This document shows, in pieces, positions 1 through 5,056 of a DNA stretch of 5,056 bases (position 1 is its first letter; every line of letters starts with the position of its first letter). Both the position numbers and the translations under genes were made by a program. The DNA is from Bacteroidales bacterium UBA6207 (GTDB lineage: Bacteria; Bacteroidota; Bacteroidia; Bacteroidales; F082), in contig DISP01000080.1 of assembly GCA_002421995.1 (NCBI GenBank), forward strand, positions 1-5,056, given 5' to 3'. The notes under the pieces are model-generated. The model had not been told where the DNA came from. It did not search any database and saw nothing but the letters and a program-made list of their open reading frames with translations.

Positions 1-73
1 AAAGAATGAAAACTGCCCGATTCGTATATAGCACTATGAATCAATAGATTATACAAATAATTATATTCAAAGT

Positions 74-93
74 TCAGGTAAACCCTTACCGGA
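74..93 (-). terminator. weak hairpin after recN, possible end of the operon
   Basis: Directly downstream of the recN stop (98-100), the minus strand reads GGTAA-GGGT-TTACC, a 5-pair stem with a 4-base loop. Two further pairs are possible beyond one mismatch, so the structure spans 74-93. The following bases are A/T-rich but lack a clear run of T, so this is a poor match to a standard intrinsic terminator. Its position after the last gene of the series is the main reason to list it. The remaining bases 1-73 are A/T-rich and show no gene or recognisable element. Confidence 0.3.
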
Positions 94-97
94 ATCT

Positions 98-1759
98 CTA
101 AAAACCACCCATTAAATCACGCGCAGCATTGCGTGCTGATTGCGTGATGACGTCGCCGCTAAGCATTCGGGCAATTTCATCGAGTCTTTGTTGCTCGTTG
201 AGCTGGATAATCAAACTTCGTGTCCGCTTATCATCTTCCCGCTTATAAACCAGAAGGTGATGCGAGGCTTTGCCTGCAATTTGTGGCAGATGCGAAATAG
301 CGATTAGCTGGGTTTGATTTGCCATTGAACCCATTATTCGGCCTACTTTTGCTGCTATCTCACCCGAGACCCCTGTGTCAATTTCATCGAAAATGATTGT
401 CGGAATCATTTTCTTGCCTGAAGTCAGGCTCTTGATGGCAAGCATGAGCCGCGACATTTCACCGCCAGAGGCTACCCGCGACAATTCCTCAACACGTCCG
501 CCTTTGTTTGCACTAAACATAAACTGCAAACGGTCGGCTCCGGAAATTGAGAAACCATCCGCAGTTTCCAATACTGCCTCGAAGCGGGCGTTTGGCATGC
601 CTAACTGAACAAGCAGCAATCTCACGGAGCGCTCCATTTCGGGTATCATCTTTTTTCGTGAATTTGTGAGAACAACTGCTTTCTCTTTCAGCTTAAGCTC
701 AAGTTGCTGCAGGTTTTGGGTTAGCTGGGCGATCAGAATATCTTTTTTTTCGATTTTCTCAAGGCGGCCGGCAAGTTCTTTTTCAACCTGAATCAGTATG
801 TCGGGATGCGAAACACGGTGTTTCAGCATGAGTTGGCGGAGGAATGAAATCCTGGCCTGTATTTTTTCAATCTCAGCAGGGTCAAATTGTATTTTCTGTT
901 CCAGCGTCTCTGCTTCGCGTGCCAGGTCTTTCACTTCGATGAGCACATTTTCAAAACGCTCGGCCATTTGCTTGATTTCGGGCAGATACCTTGCTGATTT
1001 ATTCAGCTGCCAGAGACTGTCTTTCAGCATTTGAATCACATTCTGGTCGGCCCTGTTCAGAAGTTCGCCGGCAGCGAACAAACCGGACCGTATTTCTTCG
1101 GCATGACCCAATGTGTCGGCCTTTTGCTGAAGTTCATCGTATTCGCCTGCCTGAAGCTTGCATTTTAGCAATTCATCAAGCTGAAAATGAATAAGATCTA
1201 TCTCTGCCTGGTTGTCGTTGGCCACTGCTTTGAGTTGTTGTAAATCAAGCCTGCACTGAGTCCATTTTTCAAAAGCCTGGCCATATTCTCTGAAAGCAGC
1301 TTCATTATGTGCCAGACTGTCAATGATGTGGAGCTGAAAGGCCGAATCGCCCAAAAGAAGCGCATCGTGCTGCGAATGGATATCCACAAGCCGTTCGCCC
1401 AATGCCTTCATCACGATCAGGTTTACAGGAGTGTCGTTGATAAATGCCCTGGATTTACCGTTCACAGCGATTTCCCTTGTCAGGATGCATTCATTGTCGA
1501 ATTCAAGGTCGTTTTCACGAAAAAACTGTGGAAAGAGGGGTAGGTTTTCCAGGTCAAATACTGCTTCAACAAGGCATTTACTGTTTTTGTCGTGCAGCAC
1601 GGTGGTGTCGGCCCTGCTCCCTAAAACCAAACCCAATGCGCCCAGAAGAATAGATTTGCCTGCACCTGTTTCGCCTGTAATTACAGTGAAACCCGGTTTA
1701 AACTCAATCTCAAGGTGCTCGATGAGGGCATAGTTCGAAATGCGTAGCCTGCGCAACAT
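98..1759 (-). CDS. recN: DNA repair protein RecN (SMC-like ATPase)
   Basis: This 553-residue protein has the usual RecN length and appears complete. RecN is a cytoplasmic SMC-like ATPase that acts early in recombinational repair of DNA double-strand breaks. The N-terminus (MLRRLRISNYALIEHLEIEF) is typical of the family and fixes the ATG start. Walker A GETGAGKS is at residues 29-36, and the family HSQH motif (Q-loop region) is at 128-131. A long charged, helical coiled-coil stretch spans about 155-370. The C-terminal ATPase half has the ABC signature LSRVASGGEMSR at 426-437, Walker B IIFDEIDTGVSG at 455-466 with D458/E459, and the switch histidine in AISHLPQIA at 490. No key residue is missing. 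It is the last gene of the minus-strand series, 46 bases after porD, and a possible promoter of its own sits in that gap. No Shine-Dalgarno precedes the ATG, and the stop is TAG. The identification is secure; SOS-type regulation is not shown by the sequence. Confidence 0.97.
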   Translation of the reverse strand: MLRRLRISNYALIEHLEIEFKPGFTVITGETGAGKSILLGALGLVLGSRADTTVLHDKNSKCLVEAVFDLENLPLFPQFFRENDLEFDNECILTREIAVNGKSRAFINDTPVNLIVMKALGERLVDIHSQHDALLLGDSAFQLHIIDSLAHNEAAFREYGQAFEKWTQCRLDLQQLKAVANDNQAEIDLIHFQLDELLKCKLQAGEYDELQQKADTLGHAEEIRSGLFAAGELLNRADQNVIQMLKDSLWQLNKSARYLPEIKQMAERFENVLIEVKDLAREAETLEQKIQFDPAEIEKIQARISFLRQLMLKHRVSHPDILIQVEKELAGRLEKIEKKDILIAQLTQNLQQLELKLKEKAVVLTNSRKKMIPEMERSVRLLLVQLGMPNARFEAVLETADGFSISGADRLQFMFSANKGGRVEELSRVASGGEMSRLMLAIKSLTSGKKMIPTIIFDEIDTGVSGEIAAKVGRIMGSMANQTQLIAISHLPQIAGKASHHLLVYKREDDKRTRSLIIQLNEQQRLDEIARMLSGDVITQSARNAARDLMGGF

Positions 1760-1771
1760 ATTGAATCAGAA

Positions 1772-1781
1772 TTTGCGCAAA
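1772..1781. repeat. perfect 10-base palindrome TTTGCGCAAA before recN
   Basis: The sequence TTTGCGCAAA reads the same on both strands and lies 13 bases upstream of the recN start codon. It overlaps the last four bases of the candidate -7 element and covers the likely transcription start, which is where a repressor could act. It may equally be chance, since a 10-base palindrome needs only five matching pairs. No second copy was noticed in the other gaps between genes. Confidence 0.35.
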
Positions 1782-1785
1782 GTTA
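1778..1785 (-). promoter_or_regulatory. candidate Bacteroidota -7 promoter element upstream of recN
   Basis: On the minus strand the porD-recN gap contains TAACTTTG, an exact match to the TAnnTTTG -7 consensus of the Bacteroidota primary sigma factor. Transcription would be expected to begin about 5-8 bases downstream, near 1770-1773, leaving a leader of roughly 11-15 bases before the recN ATG at 1759. No TTG of the usual -33 element occurs at the expected distance, so the promoter would be weak or need an activator. The element overlaps the palindrome TTTGCGCAAA at 1772-1781. It could give recN independent expression within the operon. The call rests on a consensus match alone. Confidence 0.4.
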
Positions 1786-1805
1786 GTGAATCCCTTTTGA
1801 AGGCT

Positions 1806-2705
1806 CTAGTTCTTGATTATTTTTTCGTACTTCGAGGCATTGGCAGGGTCAACCTCCATCATGATATTTGACACCTTGGTTTTTTCCTGCGGACTTCCTT
1901 TGGAAAAGATATTGATGATTTCGTCGCGTTTGGCATCAGCAATCAGTTGAAGGAAAAAAAGATCGGAGCGCGATTTTTTGGCTTGTTGCAGGTATTCGAT
2001 AGAAGTGGCAATATTTGCACGTCCCTCGTCCTGATTGTCAGCCATCAGATCAAGTCCCTGCCTGTGGTAATCATACAAAAACTGACGCAACATCCTGTAG
2101 GACGGATTGCGCAGGTTTTCGATCAGCCAGTAGCGGTTTCGGTTGCCATCGAAGGCTTTCCATCCGCGTTCGTTGGCATTTTGGGCGCTGTTAACAATGT
2201 TTTCTGCAGCTGTGTAAAAAGCGTCTCCTCCATTGAGTGAAAAGCTGTCAAAGTCGAGACCCAACATGATATAGGCGTAATAGGCAAAAACAGCTGTCAG
2301 GTTCGAAGTGAATGAGTTGTCAGAAAATTCGAGCGGCTGCGATTCGAGATAACGAAACTGAACATTCTCATCAATGAAGTTGAACTGTGGCGAGTTGTAG
2401 GATGTTTTATAGATTGGCCGCTGCAGCACCACATTGAGTGTTCCTTTGTACTCGTCTGATGACAAGCGTTCGCGTACGGTGAGCATCATTGTACATTCGA
2501 TGCGTTCAAGGTTTTTGATGTTTGCGTTGGTCCACTTGCGGTTGTTCATAAACTCATACAAGGCTGATTGTAGCGATTCAAAAACCCTGCGGTCGGTGCC
2601 CTCAATCGTTGGGGCGTTAACACTGATGTTGACTAAAAATTCCTGTGAAAACAAAGCGGTTTGTGATGCCAGTGAAAACAGAATTATTATAAGGAGTTTC
2701 TTCAT
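1806..2705 (-). CDS. porD: DUF4835 family protein, type IX secretion-associated PorD-like
   Basis: This 299-residue exported protein is recognised as the DUF4835 family, named PorD in some annotations and associated with the type IX secretion/gliding system of Bacteroidota. Its biochemical role is poorly known. The N-terminus is a signal peptide: MKK, a hydrophobic core (about residues 4-18), then TALFS and QE. Cleavage is probably before Q21, giving a periplasmic or envelope protein; there is no lipobox cysteine and no later membrane segment. Family-like blocks are FMNNRKW (52-58), RPIY (96-99), SFTSNL (131-136), GLDFDSFSLNGG (149-160), GWKAFDGNRNRYW (181-193) and YDYHRQGLDLM (211-221). The C-terminal third looks helical. 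It lies 55 bases after coaBC and 46 before recN, the usual family setting. The stop is TAG. Family membership is confident; the type IX role is taken from the family name and not from any catalytic motif. No other type IX gene is in the window. Confidence 0.88.
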   Translation of the reverse strand: MKKLLIIILFSLASQTALFSQEFLVNISVNAPTIEGTDRRVFESLQSALYEFMNNRKWTNANIKNLERIECTMMLTVRERLSSDEYKGTLNVVLQRPIYKTSYNSPQFNFIDENVQFRYLESQPLEFSDNSFTSNLTAVFAYYAYIMLGLDFDSFSLNGGDAFYTAAENIVNSAQNANERGWKAFDGNRNRYWLIENLRNPSYRMLRQFLYDYHRQGLDLMADNQDEGRANIATSIEYLQQAKKSRSDLFFLQLIADAKRDEIINIFSKGSPQEKTKVSNIMMEVDPANASKYEKIIKN

Positions 2706-2716
2706 TTGCCTGAATC

Positions 2717-2735
2717 GTTTATCTTGCTTATAAAC
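2717..2735 (-). other. small stem-loop in the coaBC-porD gap
   Basis: In the 55-base gap, minus-strand GTTTAT, a 7-base loop AAGCAAG and ATAAAC can form a perfect 6-pair stem, centred about 20 bases before the porD ATG at 2705. Only one of the six pairs at each arm's outer end is G-C and no U-tract follows, so it is not a convincing intrinsic terminator. It could be a leader structure or an RNA processing site between coaBC and porD. The heptamer TGCCTGA occurs on both sides of it, at 2707-2713 and 2744-2750 (plus strand). Confidence 0.3.
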
Positions 2736-2760
2736 TTGATGTATGCCTGACTTATTGCCC

Positions 2761-3963
2761 TTATTTCGGAAAAAGCTTCTCTATAGCATCGAGGATATCT
2801 TCTGCTGTTTCTTTTTTTGTTTTCAGCGAATAGGAAGTTGAAATTCCGTTTCGTGTGATGATTGTAACTTTGTTGGTGTCGTGCCTGAAACCTGCTCCCG
2901 GGTCATTAAGATTGTTTAGCACAATGAGGTCGAGGTTTTTCGTCCTGAGTTTCTCCATCGCGTTTTCGGGTCCGTTTTCAGTTTCGAGGGCAAAGCCAAC
3001 CAAAACCTGCCGGTCATGTTTGCTTTGACCAAGTGTTTTGAGGATGTCGGTTGTTCGTTCAAGCTCAAGCGACCAAGAGTCGGCTTGTTTCTTGATTTTA
3101 TTTACTGCCACCGATTTTGGCTTGTAGTCGGCTACAGCCGCACTCATCACGGCGATATCAGCATCCTGAAAATGAAAACGACACTGATCAAGCATTTCTT
3201 CGGCTGTTGTAACAGGGAAGACAGCTACAGCAGGATGCGACACGCTTACGCTGCCCGGTCCAAGCACCAGGCGCACTTCAGCGCCTTGCATTGCGAAAGC
3301 TTCAGCGATGGCTACACCCATCTTTCCTGAGCTGTGATTACCTATAAACCGCACCGGATCAATGGCTTCGTATGTTGGGCCGGCTGATATCAGAACTTTT
3401 TTTCCGTCGAAGCGTTTTTCTTTGCCGAAATGGTCTTTGATAATATCAAACATGACTGAAGGTTCTTCCATTCGCCCTTCGCCACAAAGTCCGCTGGCTA
3501 ATTCGCCTGTGCCCGGGGCAATGATCCTGTGGCCCCTGAGTTGCAGCTTCGCGATATTTTCGCGCGTTGCAGGGTGCTTATACATGTCGAGATCCATTGC
3601 CGGAGCAAGCATCACGGCACAACGTGCAGAAAGATAAACTGTTAAAAGATAATTATCAGCTATTCCATTTGCCATCTTAGCCAGTGTGTTGGCAGTGACG
3701 GGGGCAATAAGTAGCAAATCGGCCCACAAACCAAGGTCAACGTGGCTGTTCCATTCGCCGGTTTCGGCATTGAAAAAGCCTGTGTGAACAGGATTTCCGG
3801 AGAGGGTTGAAAGGGTAAGCGGGGTCACAAAATCCTTCGCTGCAGGGGTCATAACCACCTGAACGTTTGCGCCGGCTTTTTTCAAAAGACGGATAAGCAG
3901 CGGAATCTTGTAAGCGGCAATCCCGCCGGTGATTCCAAGCAGGATGTTCTTGCCCTGAAGCAT
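2761..3963 (-). CDS. coaBC: bifunctional phosphopantothenoylcysteine decarboxylase / phosphopantothenate--cysteine ligase CoaBC (Dfp)
   Basis: This 400-residue cytoplasmic enzyme catalyses two consecutive steps of coenzyme A synthesis. CoaB joins cysteine to 4'-phosphopantothenate, and FMN-dependent CoaC decarboxylates the product to 4'-phosphopantetheine. The N-terminal CoaC domain (about 1-180) shows the flavin-binding start GITGGIAAYK (10-19), the catalytic histidine in HVDLG (H74), PVTANTLAKMANGIADN (88-104), the substrate-clamp motif PAMDLDMY (121-128) and the active cysteine in GLCGEGRM (C160). The CoaB domain (about 185-400) shows ISAGPTYE (192-199), DPVRFIGNHSSGKMG (202-216, N209 matching the ligase asparagine), SAAVADYKP (274-282), the KIKK lysine motif (289-292), GFALETEN (323-330) and a DPGAGFRHDTNKV tail (354-366). 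Length and domain order are normal. The clamp motif reads D and Y where the classical PxMNxxMW has N and W. The gene starts 14 bases after rpoZ, with no Shine-Dalgarno. The identification is secure. Confidence 0.97.
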   Translation of the reverse strand: MLQGKNILLGITGGIAAYKIPLLIRLLKKAGANVQVVMTPAAKDFVTPLTLSTLSGNPVHTGFFNAETGEWNSHVDLGLWADLLLIAPVTANTLAKMANGIADNYLLTVYLSARCAVMLAPAMDLDMYKHPATRENIAKLQLRGHRIIAPGTGELASGLCGEGRMEEPSVMFDIIKDHFGKEKRFDGKKVLISAGPTYEAIDPVRFIGNHSSGKMGVAIAEAFAMQGAEVRLVLGPGSVSVSHPAVAVFPVTTAEEMLDQCRFHFQDADIAVMSAAVADYKPKSVAVNKIKKQADSWSLELERTTDILKTLGQSKHDRQVLVGFALETENGPENAMEKLRTKNLDLIVLNNLNDPGAGFRHDTNKVTIITRNGISTSYSLKTKKETAEDILDAIEKLFPK

Positions 3964-3977
3964 AGAAGGGTTATTTG

Positions 3978-4310
3978 TTAAAAATCAGAGTTTTCCTTGT
4001 GGGGATTGCGGTAGTAAATCTGCTCATTCAAAAATTCGTGCACAGAAATCAATGTTGGCTTTGGAAGTTTCTCGTAGAATTTTGCCAATTCGATCTGTTC
4101 GCGGTTCTCGAAAATTTCTTCAAGATTGTCTGATGAAGAGCTGAATTCGGAAATTTTCTTTCCTAATTCTTCTTTGAGTTCGGTTGAAATCTGGTTAGCC
4201 CTTTTGGAAAGAATGGCAACGGTTTCATAAATATTGCCTGTTCCTTTGTAGAACAAATCTTTCTGCCTGGTGACGGCGGTGTTTTCTGTTTTGACTTTTT
4301 TAAAATCCAT
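3978..4310 (-). CDS. rpoZ: DNA-directed RNA polymerase omega subunit (Bacteroidota type)
   Basis: This small protein of 110 residues is the omega subunit, which binds the beta-prime subunit and helps RNA polymerase assemble. The core omega helix is visible as TGNIYETVAILSKRANQIS (residues 24-42), comparable to the N-R-F-x-L-V-x-x-x-x-R-A-R-Q block of proteobacterial omega. It is followed by an acidic, helical middle (about 43-80). The C-terminal block KPTLISVHEFLNEQIYYRNP (83-102) is the form I associate with Bacteroidota omega proteins. The gene sits between bamD and coaBC with 14-base gaps on both sides, so it is probably co-transcribed and lacks its own promoter. In many other bacteria rpoZ is next to gmk or spoT, so this neighbourhood is lineage-specific. 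ATG at 4310 is the only sensible start, with no Shine-Dalgarno in front of it. Sequence divergence among short omega proteins leaves slight doubt, but position and motif agree. Confidence 0.93.
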   Translation of the reverse strand: MDFKKVKTENTAVTRQKDLFYKGTGNIYETVAILSKRANQISTELKEELGKKISEFSSSSDNLEEIFENREQIELAKFYEKLPKPTLISVHEFLNEQIYYRNPHKENSDF

Positions 4311-4324
4311 ATGCGATGTAAGGC

Positions 4325-5056
4325 TTAATTTGCGATTTTTTTCCTGGCTTTATTGTGTATAGGTTCGAGCTTGACAAGGTATTGACTTTCGGGATATTGA
4401 AACCGAAGGTTATTGAATGATTCTATAGCAGCTTCGTATCTTTCACGCTGTTTCTCCGGAATGCTGCGCTCAGCATATTCAAAATTGGCTACCACCATAT
4501 TTTGAAGCACCTCTTCGCCTCTTTCAGTGTCGGGATAGCGCCGCAGCAGGTTTTGAAACGAGGTGATAGCGGCTTGATAGTCCATCATTTTAAGGTATAG
4601 CAGCGCCACATTGAAATCTTTTTCTTCGAGCTTGGCCCGCAGGTCATCAATCAGTTTATTGCTTTCGGCAATCCTGCCGCTTTTCGGATATTGGTCGGCA
4701 AAAGCCTGCAACTCCTTAAGAGCCAGATATGTGTTACTTTGGTCGAGGCTCGCACGCGGCGAATCAAGGTAATAGCAATAAGCATTCATAAATGAGCATT
4801 CTTCGGCTCTTGCTGAAGTGGGGTAGGTTTCGGCATGTTTTTTAAAATAAAAACTTGCCACTGTGTAATCTTTGAGGTAATAATAGCAATAAGCCATGCG
4901 GTAGCTTATTTCTTCGCCTTTGGTGGTGCCTCTGTAGGCCGATTGCAATAGATCGAACAACTCAAGAGAGCGCGTGAAATCTTTCTTTTCGTAATAATCC
5001 ATGGCAGTCTCATACTTCAGATCGTTGTCAGTGCTTTTGAGCAACTTCTGGTATTT
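4325..5056 (-). CDS. bamD: outer membrane protein assembly factor BamD (partial, N-terminus beyond window)
   Basis: The last 243 residues of a BamD/YfiO-type lipoprotein are present; the gene runs off the right edge. BamD is the outer-membrane-anchored, periplasm-facing partner of BamA in the complex that inserts beta-barrel proteins. The open frame continues to base 5056, where the residues read KYQKLLKSTDNDLKYE. In Bacteroidota BamD proteins this segment lies just after the lipobox cysteine, so only the signal peptide, cysteine and a few residues should be missing. A TTG codon at 5044 is internal, not the start. The protein is built of helical TPR-like repeats: YETAMDYYEKKDFTRSLELF, then ISYRMAYCYYYLKDYTVASF with HAETYPTSARAEE, a central AYCYY/YPKSGR unit, LLYLKMMDYQAAITSFQNLL with RYPDTERGEE, and YEAAIESFNNLRFQYPESQY near the end. 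It ends in a basic KARKKIAN tail and a TAA stop, 14 bases before rpoZ. The main operon promoter is probably upstream, outside the window. Confidence 0.93.
   Translation of the reverse strand, partial: KYQKLLKSTDNDLKYETAMDYYEKKDFTRSLELFDLLQSAYRGTTKGEEISYRMAYCYYYLKDYTVASFYFKKHAETYPTSARAEECSFMNAYCYYLDSPRASLDQSNTYLALKELQAFADQYPKSGRIAESNKLIDDLRAKLEEKDFNVALLYLKMMDYQAAITSFQNLLRRYPDTERGEEVLQNMVVANFEYAERSIPEKQRERYEAAIESFNNLRFQYPESQYLVKLEPIHNKARKKIAN

Noticed and set aside
1..97. Possible gene, RNA or mobile-element end in the segment after recN
   Set aside because: No open frame with coding character, tRNA-like fold or terminal inverted repeat is visible in these 97 A/T-rich bases. Only a weak hairpin at 74-93 could be supported.
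743..750. Run of eight T (A on the coding strand) in recN as a frameshift or slippage site
   Set aside because: The reading frame stays intact across it, encoding EKKD in the coiled-coil region, and the full-length protein has all conserved motifs on both sides.
1198..1389. Minus-strand open frame of 63 codons inside recN, in another frame
   Set aside because: It is nested within a well-supported recN reading frame and matches no known family.
1431..1733. Plus-strand open frame of 100 codons, with shorter ones nearby
   Set aside because: It lies wholly antisense to the conserved N-terminal ATPase region of recN, and its translation resembles no known protein. It is a shadow frame.
1947..2733. 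Plus-strand open frames at 1947-2240 and 2434-2733
   Set aside because: Both lie opposite porD; the second extends only slightly into the gap before it. The translations look like non-coding composition, and the minus-strand gene explains the region.
3016..3330. Plus-strand open frame of 104 codons
   Set aside because: It is antisense to the conserved CoaB domain of coaBC and has no recognisable domain or promoter. It is a shadow frame.
5042..5044. TTG codon as the start of bamD
   Set aside because: The same frame stays open to the window edge and encodes KYQK immediately before it, continuing the conserved BamD N-terminal segment. The true start must be further upstream.

Overview
This window looks like an ordinary chromosomal housekeeping segment from a member of the phylum Bacteroidota. 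The assignment rests on three things. The gene order bamD-rpoZ-coaBC-porD(DUF4835)-recN is characteristic of that phylum. The omega subunit and the DUF4835/PorD protein are of the Bacteroidota type. None of the four visible start codons has a recognisable Shine-Dalgarno sequence. I cannot name a genus from the sequence.

All five genes lie on the minus strand, so transcription runs from high to low coordinates. At the right edge is bamD (4325-5056), whose lipoprotein signal peptide lies outside the window. It is followed by rpoZ (3978-4310), coaBC (2761-3963), porD/DUF4835 (1806-2705) and recN (98-1759). The gaps are 14, 14, 55 and 46 bases, which suggests a single operon whose main promoter lies upstream, beyond the right edge. 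The last 97 bases (1-97) hold no gene, only a weak hairpin that may mark the end of the unit.

The genes serve different core jobs: outer-membrane protein assembly (BamD), RNA polymerase assembly (omega), coenzyme A synthesis (CoaBC), the type IX secretion/gliding machinery (PorD, by family) and double-strand-break repair (RecN). The link between them is conserved co-transcription, not a shared pathway. The two wider gaps contain candidate control elements: a short stem-loop flanked by direct repeats before porD, and a perfect match to the Bacteroidota -7 promoter consensus overlapping a palindrome before recN.

I found no tRNA, rRNA, CRISPR array, insertion sequence, phage gene or sign of horizontal transfer, and no evidence of an undescribed system. 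All open frames on the plus strand are shadows of the minus-strand genes. The findings are modest and are scored accordingly.
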